A stretch of 64,000 nucleotides of DNA from Mesorhizobium caraganae. GTDB lineage: Bacteria > Pseudomonadota > Alphaproteobacteria > Rhizobiales > Rhizobiaceae. Below the pieces are notes generated by a model. It did no database searches. It saw only the letters and a list, made by a program, of their open reading frames with translations, and was not told the origin of the DNA. The translations under genes were made by a program, and so were the position numbers. Positions 26,897-35,831 of this stretch are shown piece by piece (position 1 is the stretch's first letter; every line of letters begins with the position of its first letter). The stretch is taken from contig NZ_JAFCGY010000022.1 in NCBI RefSeq assembly GCF_016836705.1, positions 29,620 to 93,619 of the forward strand, read 5' to 3'.

Positions 26897-28008
26897 GCTG
26901 CCAGTCGTCCGCCTTGCATCGGCCGCGGTACACCGGTGGTACTGGGGAAGCTGATCGGCAGGCCGCGCAAAACGCGCACCGCGAGAAAGGCAAAGCACTC
27001 GGCTTCGACCGCATCGCCCTTCCAGCCCAGCGTTTCGGCCTGCACCACCTCGACGCCGGCGCGGTTCGCCAGCATCGCCATCATCGTCGGGTTGTGGCGG
27101 CCGCCGCCGCTGACCGCCAGCCGCTTCGGCCGGCGCGGCAACAGGTCGAGCGCCTTGCCGACGGCCGAGACGGTGAAGGCCGTCAGCGTCGCCGCGCCGT
27201 CCTCGGCGCTGAGGCCGTCGGCCATCGCGGCGCCGAAGTCGAAGCGGTCGAGCGATTTCGGGTAGGGCTTGGTCAGATACGGATGCTGCAGCAATCTGGC
27301 TAAGCGTGCTTCATCGACGGTGCCGGCCGCACCCAGCCTGCCGTCGCGGTCCATCTCGCCGAGACCCTTCGCCTTGATGAAATCGTTGAGTGGCGCGTTG
27401 GCCGGACCGGTGTCGAAGGCGACGACATTGTCCTTGCCGTCCCACCAGGTGATGTTGCCGACGCCGCCAAGATTGAGCACCGCCGTGTCGCCGCTCGCGT
27501 CCGCTTCCCTGAGCAGGGCTGCGTGATAGGCCGCCGCCAGCGGCGCGCCCTGGCCGCCGGCGCGCACATCGGCCGAGCGGAAGTCGTATGCGACCTTGGC
27601 GCCGAGGATCGAATGCATCAGTTCGCCATCGCCCAGCTGGCGCGTGTCGCCGCGCCGTCCCGGCTGCGGGGCGCGATGCAGCACGGTCTGGCCGTGAAAG
27701 CCGACCACGCCGATATCGGTCATGGTCAGGCCATAGCTCTCGACAAGGTCTTTCACCGCCGCCGACTGCGCCCGCGTCAGCGCCTCTTCTGCCTCGCGAA
27801 AGATCGCCGGCTCCGGCCCGTCGAAATTCCACGCCCTGGCCTGGCGCAGCGTCTCCTCCAGCAGGGCGCGAATCTCTGCGGGGTAGGGGGCCAGCGTATA
27901 GGTGCCGAAATCGGCGATGCGCTCGCCGTCCGTCTTGATCAGCGCGACGTCGATATTGCCGTCAAGCACGGTGCCGGTCATCAGGCCGACGGCCCAGATT
28001 GGTTCCAT
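26893..28008 (-). CDS. anmK: Anhydro-N-acetylmuramic acid kinase AnmK
   Basis: 371 residues, the family norm. The N-terminal WAVGLMTGTVLDGNIDVALI is the AnmK phosphate-binding signature with the catalytic-region Asp. Further signatures are VGFHGQTVLHRAP, LNLGGVGNIT and FDTGPANAPLNDF. AnmK cleaves and phosphorylates 1,6-anhydro-MurNAc to MurNAc-6-phosphate during murein recycling. The canonical motif is MSGTSxDG; here it reads MTGTVLDG, a variation common in rhizobia. No other recycling gene (murQ, nagZ) is adjacent. Convergent with the GNAT gene. Confidence 0.94.
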   Translation of the reverse strand: MEPIWAVGLMTGTVLDGNIDVALIKTDGERIADFGTYTLAPYPAEIRALLEETLRQARAWNFDGPEPAIFREAEEALTRAQSAAVKDLVESYGLTMTDIGVVGFHGQTVLHRAPQPGRRGDTRQLGDGELMHSILGAKVAYDFRSADVRAGGQGAPLAAAYHAALLREADASGDTAVLNLGGVGNITWWDGKDNVVAFDTGPANAPLNDFIKAKGLGEMDRDGRLGAAGTVDEARLARLLQHPYLTKPYPKSLDRFDFGAAMADGLSAEDGAATLTAFTVSAVGKALDLLPRRPKRLAVSGGGRHNPTMMAMLANRAGVEVVQAETLGWKGDAVEAECFAFLAVRVLRGLPISFPSTTGVPRPMQGGRLAA

Positions 28009-28120
28009 GGTCGTTTTTCTCGAATCGCTGTTCTAGCAAGGTGTCGGATGGATCGGTCGGGCAGGCAAGTCTTTTGCCGTTAGTGATCAAGGCAAGCGTT
28101 TCACGATTTTGAATTCCCGC

Positions 28121-28312
28121 GACGTTTGCGCTGCCCCTCACCTGCCTGCCGGCATCCTCTCCCCGTATAGTGACGGGGAGAGGGGCGCTTTCGTCGCGAC
28201 TTTCGCCAATCACCGGCGCTGCAAGAAGGGCGCCGGCGTTGCGGCCAGCTCTTTCTCCCCGTCACTATACGGGGAGAAATGCCCGGCAGGGCAATGAGGG
28301 GCGGCGCTGACA
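28121..28312. repeat. Palindromic intergenic mosaic element, copy 1
   Basis: About 190 bp with two nested hairpins. Each end has an inner stem CTCCCCGT...ACGGGGAG, and the two ends are also complementary to each other (CCCCTCA...TGAGGGG with CTGCCGGCA-type cores). A second copy at 48553-48740 is in reverse orientation and closely similar along its length, including the interior. It resembles the RIME-type elements known from rhizobia. It has no coding capacity and is probably non-autonomous. The rest of the 458-bp anmK-SDR gap (28009-28466) has no other feature I can support. Confidence 0.85.
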
Positions 28313-28466
28313 TCGACCGGCTATCCGGGGCGATTGCTTGAGATCCCTATGGAGCTGACGAATGCTTTTGCTTTGAACAGCGAAAATCGAGCAACGCCGT
28401 TCTTGTCTCTCGCCGCTCAAAACGCCAGCTATGGGACGAACACATCAATCATCAGGGAGAAACCAC

Positions 28467-29150
28467 ATGCCATCCGAAGTCGCAGTGATCGCCGGCGCGG
28501 GCGCGGGTCTGAGCGCCTCGCTGGCCCGCCTTCTGACCCGGGAAGGCTATCGAGTGGTGCTCGCCGCCCGCAATACGGCCAAACTCGCGGCGCTGGTCGA
28601 GGAGACCGGCGCGCTGGCCGTCGAAACCGACGTCGCCGATCCTGCGTCCGTCGCCAGCCTGTTCGAGGCGGCTGACAAGCAAGGCCCGCTGGCGCTTGCC
28701 GTCTTCAACGCCAGCGGTCGTACCCGCGGCCCGATTGCCGAGGTCGATGCCGATGCGGTCAAGCAGGCGCTGCTGGTCGGCGCCTATGGCGGCTTCCTGG
28801 TCGGCCAGCAGGCGGCGCGGCGGCTTTTGGCGCGCGGATCCGGCTCGATCCTGTTCACCGGCGCATCCGCCAGCATCAAGGGCTTTGCCAACTCGGCCGG
28901 CTTTGCCATGCCGAAATTCGGCCTGCGCGGCCTGGCCCAGTCCATGGCGCGCGAACTCGGTCCGAAAAACATCCATGTCGCGCATTTCATCATCGACGGC
29001 CAGATCGCGGCAGCGGAGCGGACGGCCGAGCGGCCGGATAGCCACCTGTCGCCCGATGCGATCGCCGAGACCTATTTCGCGGTCCATCGCCAGCATCGCA
29101 GCGCATGGAGTTTCGAGGTCGAGCTGCGGCCCTGGGTCGAGACATTCTGA
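28467..29150 (+). CDS. Short-chain dehydrogenase/reductase-like protein with altered active site
   Basis: 227 residues from the ATG at 28467, with GGGAGA 6 bases upstream. The Rossmann glycine motif AGAGAGLSASLAR is at about residues 9-21, and the NNAG-equivalent strand is VFNASGRTRG. The catalytic YxxxK motif is replaced by F-A-M-P-K (SAGFAMPKFGLRG), so the usual Tyr is missing, while Ser of FTGASAS is present. This pattern is seen in a subgroup of uncharacterised SDRs, so it may be active by other means or non-catalytic. It precedes metQ by 172 bp; that gap has a weak hairpin near 29166-29179 but no riboswitch that I recognise. Confidence 0.82.
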   Translation: MPSEVAVIAGAGAGLSASLARLLTREGYRVVLAARNTAKLAALVEETGALAVETDVADPASVASLFEAADKQGPLALAVFNASGRTRGPIAEVDADAVKQALLVGAYGGFLVGQQAARRLLARGSGSILFTGASASIKGFANSAGFAMPKFGLRGLAQSMARELGPKNIHVAHFIIDGQIAAAERTAERPDSHLSPDAIAETYFAVHRQHRSAWSFEVELRPWVETF

Positions 29151-29322
29151 TCGACCGGGCGTGGCCGTTCTCGCGAACGTGAAATCTTTGAGAGAATATT
29201 CCCGGCTTCGTGTTTGAGAAGAAACGCGGTTCTTTGATCCGGCACACAGCATTGCCGATGATGTGGTCAAGGCTTGGCATTCCGCCTCGCCGCAATGACT
29301 TCAGGATTACGAGGGATCGACA

Positions 29323-30177
29323 ATGTCCGAACGCGGAAACGTTTCCAAAACTCTTCTTTTTTCAGCCATCAGCCGGCGCGCTGCCCTTGCGGCACTTTTT
29401 GCCTCGGCCGTCACACTTGTCGGCCTGGCCCAGCCGACGCCATCCTTCGCCGAGGACAAGAAGTCGATCAAGGTCGGCATCATCAGCGGCGAGGATGAGG
29501 ATGTCTGGCGCGTCGTCGTCGCCCAGGCCGCCGAAAAAGGCCTGGCCGTCGAGACCGTGGTGTTCAACGACTACACCCAGCCCAACGAGGCGCTCGAGCG
29601 CGGCGAGATCGACGCCAATGCCTTCCAGCACCAGCCTTATCTCGACAACCAGATCAAGACTCAAGGGTATCATATCGTGCGCGTCGGCTACACCGGCGTC
29701 TGGCCGATCGGCCTCTACTCCAAGAAATACACCAAGGTTGCCGACCTGCCGGAAGGCGCGGTCATCGGCCTGCCGAACGACCCCTCCAATGAAGGCCGCG
29801 CGCTGCGCGTCCTGCAGAACGAAGGCGTGATCAAGCTGAAGGACGGCACCGGCATCCTGGCGACCACCGCCGACATTGCCGAGAACCCGAAGAAGGTCGT
29901 CATCAAGGAGCTCGATGCCGGCATTGTCGGTCGCTCGGTCGAGGATCTCGACGCGGCGGTCGTCAACACCGATTGGGCGCTGAAGAGCGGTCTCGGCCCT
30001 GACAACCGCATCGCCCAGGAGCCGGTGGCCGACAATCCCTACCGCAACTTCATCGCCGTCAAATCCGGCAATGAGAACGAGGCTTGGGTGAAGACGCTGG
30101 TCGCGTCCTACCAGAACGAGGCGGTCAAGGCCGAGTTCGACAAGGTCTACAAGGGCACCGGGATCAGCGCCTATTGA
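29323..30177 (+). CDS. metQ: D-methionine ABC transporter substrate-binding protein MetQ
   Basis: 284 residues of the NlpA/MetQ family. An N-terminal signal peptide ends near PSFA-EDKK (about residue 44) and contains an Arg-Arg (SRRAALAALF); no lipobox Cys is present, unlike enterobacterial MetQ lipoproteins. Mature-protein signatures include KVGIISGEDEDVW, PNEALERGEIDANAFQHQPY and ALRVLQNEGVI. It binds methionine in the periplasm and delivers it to MetNI. The order metQ-metN-metI differs from E. coli metNIQ. No SAM-II or SAM-I riboswitch was recognised upstream. Confidence 0.92.
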   Translation: MSERGNVSKTLLFSAISRRAALAALFASAVTLVGLAQPTPSFAEDKKSIKVGIISGEDEDVWRVVVAQAAEKGLAVETVVFNDYTQPNEALERGEIDANAFQHQPYLDNQIKTQGYHIVRVGYTGVWPIGLYSKKYTKVADLPEGAVIGLPNDPSNEGRALRVLQNEGVIKLKDGTGILATTADIAENPKKVVIKELDAGIVGRSVEDLDAAVVNTDWALKSGLGPDNRIAQEPVADNPYRNFIAVKSGNENEAWVKTLVASYQNEAVKAEFDKVYKGTGISAY

Positions 30178-30260
30178 TCGGCGCCTGGCTTTCAGGAGCA
30201 GGCGGCCCGCTTTTGAGCGGGCTGCTGTCGCATTTTCGTGCCGTTGAAACGGGTAGTGAA

Positions 30261-31349
30261 ATGAACCAGCACGTCACGGCCGAACTGGCCGATCCGGTCA
30301 ACATAGCTGCCGGGCAGGACGATGTCGTCCGCCTCGTCGACCTGAAGCGACGCTTCGGCGCGACGCCTGCGCTCGACGGCGTCTTGCTGACGGTGAAGAA
30401 GGGCGAGATCCTCGGCATCATCGGCCGCAGCGGCGCCGGCAAGTCGACGCTGATCCGTTGCCTCAACGGGCTGGAGCGGCCGGATTCCGGCGACGTCTTC
30501 ATCGAGGGCCGCGAGATCGGCCGGCTTGGCGAGCGTGAGTTGCAGCCGCTCAGGCGGCGCATCGGCATGATCTTCCAGCACTTCAACCTTTTGTCGGCCA
30601 AGACGGTCGAGGACAATGTCGCGCTGCCGCTCAAGATCGAGGGCCGTCCCAAGGCAGAGCGTCTGGCGCGTGCTGCCGAACTGCTCGATCTCGTCGGCCT
30701 GTCGGAGAAGGCCAAAGCCTACCCGTCCTCGCTGTCGGGCGGCCAGAAGCAGCGCGTCGGCATTGCCAGGGCGCTGGCCGCGCGACCGGCGCTGCTGCTC
30801 TCCGACGAAGCGACCTCGGCGCTCGATCCGGAGACGACGCGCTCGATCCTGGCCTTGCTGAAAGACATCAACCGGCAGCTCGGCCTGACCATCCTGCTCA
30901 TCACCCACGAGATGGAGGTGATCCGTTCGATCGCCGACCGCGTCGCGGTGATCGACGCTGGCCGCATTGTCGAGCAAGGCCCGGTGTGGTCGGTCTTCGC
31001 CGAGCCGCATTCCGAAATCACCAGGAGCCTGCTTGGCGGCATCCGCCCGCAGCTGCCGGCCGAGATTGCCGGTCGGCTTCTTCCGGGCGCCGGTGCCGAG
31101 CTCATCCTCAGGATTGACGTTGCCGGCGAGGCCGCGCGGGGCCCACTGCTATCAGATCTCGCTGTTGCGGTGCCAGGTCCATTCCGCCTCGTGCATGGCG
31201 GCATCGACCATGTCCAGCAGCAGCCTGTCGGCACGCTGTTCGTGGCGGTGGCGGGCAATGATGCCCGCCATCTCGCTGAAGTAATCGCTTTCCTGAAGGC
31301 CCGCGAAGCGCGGGTGGAGGTGCTTGGCCATGTCGCCGGTTCTGTTTGA
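30261..31349 (+). CDS. metN: Methionine ABC transporter ATP-binding protein MetN
   Basis: 362 residues. Walker A GRSGAGKS at about residues 57-64, the ABC signature LSGGQKQRV at about 158-166 and Walker B LLLSDEATSALDPE follow in order. A C-terminal NIL (ACT-like) domain at about 280-355 mediates transinhibition by methionine in the family. The start is the ATG at 30261; upstream the open frame runs into metQ. The coding end overlaps metI by 20 bp, consistent with coupled translation. Confidence 0.93.
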   Translation: MNQHVTAELADPVNIAAGQDDVVRLVDLKRRFGATPALDGVLLTVKKGEILGIIGRSGAGKSTLIRCLNGLERPDSGDVFIEGREIGRLGERELQPLRRRIGMIFQHFNLLSAKTVEDNVALPLKIEGRPKAERLARAAELLDLVGLSEKAKAYPSSLSGGQKQRVGIARALAARPALLLSDEATSALDPETTRSILALLKDINRQLGLTILLITHEMEVIRSIADRVAVIDAGRIVEQGPVWSVFAEPHSEITRSLLGGIRPQLPAEIAGRLLPGAGAELILRIDVAGEAARGPLLSDLAVAVPGPFRLVHGGIDHVQQQPVGTLFVAVAGNDARHLAEVIAFLKAREARVEVLGHVAGSV

Positions 31350-31986
31350 GCTTCTGCTGCGCTCGATCTGGGAGACGGTCCTGATGACCGCCGCGTCGGG
31401 CCTTATCTCGCTGGTCTTCGGCCTGCCGCTCGGTCTGGCCTTGATCGCCACAGAGCGCGGCGGCATCGCTGAAAACATCTGGGTGAACCGCGCGCTTGGC
31501 GCCGTCATCAACGGCTTTCGCTCGGTGCCCTTCATCATCCTCTTGGTGGCATTGATCCCGGTGACGCGGCTGATCGTCGGCACCTCGATCGGCACCTGGG
31601 CGGCGATCGTGCCGCTGTCGATCGCCGCGACGCCCTACTATGCCCGCATCGCCGAAGTGTCGCTGCGCGAAGTCGACCATGGACTGATCGAGGCGGCGCG
31701 CGCCATGGGCGGCAATCGCTGGACGATCATCCGCGAGGTGCTGGTGCCGGAGGCGCTGCCCGGCATCGTCGCCGGTTTCACCGTGACGCTGGTGACGCTG
31801 ATCGGCGCCTCGGCCATGGCTGGCGCCATCGGCGCCGGTGGCCTCGGCGACCTCGCCATCCGCTATGGCTACCAGCGTTTCGAGACCAGCGTCATGGTCG
31901 CCGTGGTCATCGTGCTGATCATCCTCGTCTGCGGCATCCAGTGGGTCGGCGACCGGCTGGTCGCAAGACTGGATCGGCGCGGATGA
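31330..31986 (+). CDS. metI: Methionine ABC transporter permease MetI
   Basis: 218 residues, typical of MetI. Five hydrophobic segments are visible, starting with ETVLMTAASGLISLVFGLPL. The EAA motif that docks on MetN is near HGLIEAARAMGGNRWTIIRE. I used the ATG at 31330; a TTG two codons earlier is possible. It overlaps the end of metN. After the stop there are 145 bp to the oxygenase gene with no clear terminator. Confidence 0.93.
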   Translation: MSPVLFELLLRSIWETVLMTAASGLISLVFGLPLGLALIATERGGIAENIWVNRALGAVINGFRSVPFIILLVALIPVTRLIVGTSIGTWAAIVPLSIAATPYYARIAEVSLREVDHGLIEAARAMGGNRWTIIREVLVPEALPGIVAGFTVTLVTLIGASAMAGAIGAGGLGDLAIRYGYQRFETSVMVAVVIVLIILVCGIQWVGDRLVARLDRRG

Positions 31987-32131
31987 GCGGCCGCGAACGA
32001 TATTTGCCCGTCGGTTGCAAAAGGCAGCGCCGGCTTTCTTCATTCGCCTCGAGATTGGATTGCGCGTTGCTTTGATTGGACAAGCCTCCGTGCCACGGTG
32101 ACAGCGGGGCCGGCAAATAAGGAGCTTGACC

Positions 32132-33151
32132 ATGCCCAGGATCGTACCCGTGCTCGATCTCAGCCGTCTTGAACAAGGCGCCTCGGAGCAGCGAACGTTT
32201 CTGTTCGACCTGCGCACGGCCGCGCGCGACGTCGGCTTCTTCTATTTGACCGGCCACGGCATATCGGCTGCGGATACCGCCGAGGTGCTCGACGCCGCGC
32301 GCCGGTTCTTTGCCTTGCCAGAAGCTGACAAGCTGGCGATCGAAATGGTCAAATCCTCGCAGTTCCGCGGCTACACCCGCGCCGGCGGAGAGCTCACCAA
32401 AGGCAAGGCCGACTGGCGCGAACAGCTCGACATCGGCGTCGAACGCCCGGCCATCCCGCAAGGCCCCGGCGTGCCCGCCTGGACTCGGTTGCAAGGGCCG
32501 AACCAGTGGCCGTCTGCACTGCCCGAACTGAAGCCGGCGCTGCTGGCATGGCAGGCCAAGGCCACCGCCGTGGCGATCCGTCTGCTCAGGGCGTTCGCTC
32601 TATCGCTCGACCAGGCCGAGGACGCCTTCGATCCGATCTACCGCAATGAGCCCAACCATCGCATGAAGATCGTTCGTTATCCCGGCCGCGACGCCACCGG
32701 CGACGACCAGGGCGTCGGCGCGCACAAGGATGGCGGCTTCCTGACGCTTCTGCTGCAGGACGATACCAAGGGCCTGCAGGTCGAATATGACGGCAGCTGG
32801 GTCGATGTCGATCCGCTCCCCCATACGCTGGTGGTCAACATCGGCGAACTGCTCGAACTGGCCTCGAACGGCTATCTCCGGGCAACCGTGCACCGTGTCG
32901 TGACGCCGCCGGCCGGCGTCGAGCGGATCTCGGTTCCCTTCTTCTTCAGCGCCCGGCTCGACGCGACCATCCCGCTGCTCGACCTGCCGGAGGAACTGGC
33001 GGCCGAGGCGCGCGGACCGGCCAGCGATCCCGACAATCCGCTGTTTCGCAATGTCGGAACCAATGTGCTGAAAAGCCGCCTGCGCTCGCATCCCGACGTC
33101 GCGCGCCGGCACTATGCCGATCTCCTGGAGACCGGCGCGTCGGCCGTTTGA
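32132..33151 (+). CDS. 2-oxoglutarate/Fe(II)-dependent oxygenase, isopenicillin-N-synthase-like
   Basis: 339 residues from the ATG at 32132, with GGAG 8 bases upstream. A DIOX_N domain (about residues 1-120, PVLDLSRLEQ, VGFFYLTGHGI) is followed by a 2OG-Fe(II) oxygenase domain. The facial triad is visible as HxD (AHKDGG) at about 192-194 and the distal His in TVHRVV; the 2-oxoglutarate-binding Arg is in RISVPFFF. The substrate is unknown. It follows metI by 145 bp in the same direction; whether it belongs to that transcript is unclear. Confidence 0.9.
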   Translation: MPRIVPVLDLSRLEQGASEQRTFLFDLRTAARDVGFFYLTGHGISAADTAEVLDAARRFFALPEADKLAIEMVKSSQFRGYTRAGGELTKGKADWREQLDIGVERPAIPQGPGVPAWTRLQGPNQWPSALPELKPALLAWQAKATAVAIRLLRAFALSLDQAEDAFDPIYRNEPNHRMKIVRYPGRDATGDDQGVGAHKDGGFLTLLLQDDTKGLQVEYDGSWVDVDPLPHTLVVNIGELLELASNGYLRATVHRVVTPPAGVERISVPFFFSARLDATIPLLDLPEELAAEARGPASDPDNPLFRNVGTNVLKSRLRSHPDVARRHYADLLETGASAV

Positions 33152-33244
33152 GCCCATTGGCGGCAGGAACAAATTTCTGCATCTGGCGGCTGTTTTAGAA
33201 AGCTATCCGTCGCCAACCGCCGCGAATACGCGCATATAGGAATT

Positions 33245-33342
33245 ATCGTTCGGCGGTCTCCTCCCATTCCGCTGGACGGTGTTCCCCTCTGAAGGTTCTT
33301 GACCTTCTTTTGGCCGGGCAGCTTTTGCGCCCGGCCTTTTTT
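33245..33342 (+). ncRNA. Candidate trans-acting sRNA with anti-Shine-Dalgarno loop, alpha-r14 (NfeR1)-like
   Basis: Three successive hairpins in the 312-bp gap before the LacI gene. Hairpin 1 is CGGCGG/CCGCTG (33251-33256 with 33269-33274) and its 12-base loop exposes TCTCCTCCC, complementary to a ribosome-binding site. A single-stranded TTCCCCTCT follows. Hairpin 2 is GAAGGT/ACCTTC (33291-33307). Hairpin 3 is a perfect 8-bp GGCCGGGC/GCCCGGCC terminator with six T (33312-33342). This order matches my recollection of the rhizobial alpha-r14 family. The 5' end is approximate; no clear promoter was seen. 33152-33244 holds nothing else. Confidence 0.68.
33312..33342 (+). terminator. Rho-independent terminator
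   Basis: Perfect stem GGCCGGGC (33312-33319) with GCCCGGCC (33329-33336), 9-base loop, followed by TTTTTT. It most likely ends the candidate sRNA; it would also stop readthrough from the oxygenase gene into the LacI operon. Confidence 0.88.
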
Positions 33343-33395
33343 ATCCAACCGTTTTGAGAGCTATTTCGCAAATTGGCACCTCGGCATGGTGACGA

Positions 33396-33442
33396 TTTAA
33401 AACGTTTGCAATTTTCCGAGAGGGCATTACAAACGTTTCAAC
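33396..33442 (+). promoter_or_regulatory. Two LacI-type operators upstream of the sugar operon
   Basis: Two related pseudo-palindromes centred on AACGTT: TTAAAACGTTTGCAA around 33398-33412 and TTACAAACGTTTCAA around 33427-33441. Their centres are 31 bp apart, about three helical turns, on the same face of the DNA. The core AAACGTTT with central CG is typical of LacI/GalR sites. They precede the LacI gene, which is followed within 36 bp by the transporter genes, so one control region probably serves the whole operon and allows autoregulation. Confidence 0.75.
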
Positions 33443-33463
33443 ATTTCGTTTCGGGAGGAACGG

Positions 33464-34507
33464 TTGCCAACCCGCGTCACCACGCTGAAGGAGCTAGCGG
33501 CGAGCCTTGACCTGTCGATCACGACGGTGTCGCGGGCCCTTGCCGGGCATGAGCAGATCGCCTTGAAAACCCGCGAGCGCGTTGCGCAAGCGGCGCGCCA
33601 GGCCGGCTATGTCCCCAACACCGCAGCGCGCACGCTTGTCTCCGGCCGCAGCGGCTTCGTCGGACTGGTGCTGCCGGTCAGAGGCCCCAACCTGGTCGAT
33701 TCCTTCCTCGGCGAGTTCGTCACCGGGCTTGGCGAAGGGCTCGTGTCGCATGGCGCCGACCTCATCCTCGCCACCGCGGCCCTTGGCCATTCCGAACTGT
33801 CGGTGCTGCGCCATGTCGTCGAATCCGGACGCGCCGACGGCGTCGTCGTCACCCGCATCGCCGAGGTCGACGAACGGCTCGCCTATCTGCGCGAGCGTGG
33901 CTTTCCCTTCGTCGCCCACGGCCGCCTGCTCGACAGCGACTTTGCCTACAACTGGCTCGACACCGATGGCGCGCACGCCTTCGGCGAGGCCTTCGACATG
34001 CTCTACGATCTCGGCCATCGCCATTTCGGCCTGGTGACGATTTCCGAGCCAATGACCTTCCGGCATCTGCGGCAGGATGGCCTTGCCGCCGCCATCGGCC
34101 GCCGCGGCGATCCATCGGTGCGTCTCGACGTGGCGACGGCGCCGCGCTTCGACCGCGGCGCCCGCATCCAGGCGATCAACCGCATGCTGCAAGGCCCGGA
34201 CCGGCCGACCGCTGTCATTGCCCTTTTCGACGAGTTGGCGCTGACGGTGATGGAGGAGGCGGCCCGCGCCGGCCTGACCGTGCCGCGCGATCTGTCGATC
34301 ATCGGCTTCGACAATGTCGTTGCCTCGGCCTATGCGCCGCCCGGCCTCACCACCTTCGACGCCTCGATCCGCCAATGCGCGCGCGAGATCGCCGACATGC
34401 TGCTCACCGTCATCGCCGAACGGCCTGCCGCGCCGCTGACGCGGCTGATCCGGCCGACGCTGGTGCCGCGGGCGAGCCACGGCCCAGCACCGCAGACAAG
34501 AAGCTGA
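33464..34507 (+). CDS. LacI-family transcriptional regulator of the sugar operon
   Basis: 347 residues. The start is an unusual TTG at 33464, supported by the strong GGGAGGAA immediately upstream (33453-33460). The N-terminal HTH (TLKELAASLDLSITTVSRAL, residues about 6-25) with the hinge helix NTAARTLVSGRSG is followed by a periplasmic-binding-protein-like sensor domain (about 62-340). The C-terminal SIIGFDNVVAS motif is standard. It heads the operon with the CUT1 transporter and GH63-like enzyme, so it probably senses the imported glycoside or its product. Confidence 0.93.
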   Translation: MPTRVTTLKELAASLDLSITTVSRALAGHEQIALKTRERVAQAARQAGYVPNTAARTLVSGRSGFVGLVLPVRGPNLVDSFLGEFVTGLGEGLVSHGADLILATAALGHSELSVLRHVVESGRADGVVVTRIAEVDERLAYLRERGFPFVAHGRLLDSDFAYNWLDTDGAHAFGEAFDMLYDLGHRHFGLVTISEPMTFRHLRQDGLAAAIGRRGDPSVRLDVATAPRFDRGARIQAINRMLQGPDRPTAVIALFDELALTVMEEAARAGLTVPRDLSIIGFDNVVASAYAPPGLTTFDASIRQCAREIADMLLTVIAERPAAPLTRLIRPTLVPRASHGPAPQTRS

Positions 34508-34543
34508 CGTCGCAACGACGGCGCATACCCAGGGAGGAAGACC

Positions 34544-35815
34544 ATGATGAAGATGTTGAGGACATTGGCGGGCGCCGCGCTGGCGCTGTCGTTTGCCGCC
34601 GGCGGCGCACAGGCTCAGCAGGTGCTGTTCTGGTCGACGCAGGCGCGCCCGGTCGAGGAAACCCAGAAGATGCGCGACGCGGTGCTGAAAGGCTTTGACG
34701 GCGCCGTCGACTATCAGGTCGCCGAGGACGGTCCCTGGCTTACCCGCCTGCAGGCCGAACTGCAGGCCGGCACCGGCACGATCGGGTTGCTTGGCGGCCT
34801 GCATGGCGACTTCTCCACCGTCGGCGCCAACCTTGTCGATCTGTCCGCTGTCGATGTCGGCGGCGTCAAGGTCAACGAGGCCTACAAGAAGCTCGGCACG
34901 CTCGGCACCGGTGAGCAGAAATACATGCCGTGGATGCAGGCCACCTATTTGATGGCGGCCAACAAGCAGGCGCTGCAATATCTGCCGCAAGGCGTCGATC
35001 TCAACACCATCACCTATGACCAGTTGATCGAATGGTCGAAGAACATCGCCGAGAAAACCGGCTCGCCGAAATTCGGTTTTCCCGCCGGCCCGAAGGGGCT
35101 GAAGCACCGTTTCTTCGAAGGCTTTCTCTATCCGTCCTACACCGGTTCGATGGTGACCAAGTTCCGTTCGCCGGAGGCCGAGACCGCCTGGAACAAGTTC
35201 AAGGAGCTCTGGCAGTACACCAATCCGAATTCGACCAACTATGCCTTCATGCAGGAGCCGTTGCTGTCGGGTGAAGTGTGGGTGGCGTTCGACCATGTCG
35301 CGCGGCTTGCCGATGCCTTCAACCAGAAGCCGGACGAGTTTGTCGCCTTCCCGGCGCCTGCGGGTCCTGCCGGTCGCGGCTTCATGCCGGTGGTTGCCGG
35401 TGTCGCCATCCCGAAGACCTCGCCGGATGTCGACAAGGCGAAGGCGCTGGTCGCCTATATGCTCAAGCCCGAGACGCAGATCGCGACGCTGAAAGCGACC
35501 AATTTCTTCCCGGTCGTCGACGTCAAGCTGCCCGACGACATGCCGGCCTCGGTCAAGGCCTTCGGCCCGGCGATCGCCACCATGACCGGCGCGCCCGATG
35601 CGCTGCCGGCGCTGTTGCCGATGGGCCTTGGCGATCTCGGCGGCAAGTTCAACCAGGTCTACACCGACTCCTTCGAGCGCATCGTGCTCGGCGGCGAGGA
35701 TGTGCATGGCGTGCTCGAAGAGCAGGCGGCAGCGCTCAAGGCGATCATCGACCAGGCCAAGGCGCCCTGCTGGGCGCCTGACAAGCCGTCCGAAGGCGCT
35801 TGCCCGGTAGACTGA
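34544..35815 (+). CDS. Sugar ABC transporter substrate-binding protein (CUT1 family)
   Basis: 423 residues. A Sec signal peptide with cleavage after AQA (about residue 24) precedes an extracellular solute-binding domain (family 1). Features of the fold include the QVLFWSTQARP start strand and a late FPAPAGPAGRGFMPVVAG segment. Two Cys near the C-terminus (APCW and EGACPVD) may form a disulfide. A tandem ATGATG start follows GGGAGGAAG. It delivers the sugar to the two permeases downstream. The ligand is not known; the linked GH63-like enzyme points to a small glycoside such as glucosylglycerate. Confidence 0.9.
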   Translation: MMKMLRTLAGAALALSFAAGGAQAQQVLFWSTQARPVEETQKMRDAVLKGFDGAVDYQVAEDGPWLTRLQAELQAGTGTIGLLGGLHGDFSTVGANLVDLSAVDVGGVKVNEAYKKLGTLGTGEQKYMPWMQATYLMAANKQALQYLPQGVDLNTITYDQLIEWSKNIAEKTGSPKFGFPAGPKGLKHRFFEGFLYPSYTGSMVTKFRSPEAETAWNKFKELWQYTNPNSTNYAFMQEPLLSGEVWVAFDHVARLADAFNQKPDEFVAFPAPAGPAGRGFMPVVAGVAIPKTSPDVDKAKALVAYMLKPETQIATLKATNFFPVVDVKLPDDMPASVKAFGPAIATMTGAPDALPALLPMGLGDLGGKFNQVYTDSFERIVLGGEDVHGVLEEQAAALKAIIDQAKAPCWAPDKPSEGACPVD

Positions 35816-35831
35816 ATCCTCCCGAGGGCCG

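Noticed and set aside
28121..28312. CRISPR array or tRNA in the palindromic regions
   Set aside because: There are inverted, not regularly spaced direct, repeats, and no cloverleaf or CCA-end pattern.
29151..29322. SAM riboswitch upstream of metQ
   Set aside because: None of the SAM-I or SAM-II core blocks is present; only a short weak hairpin.
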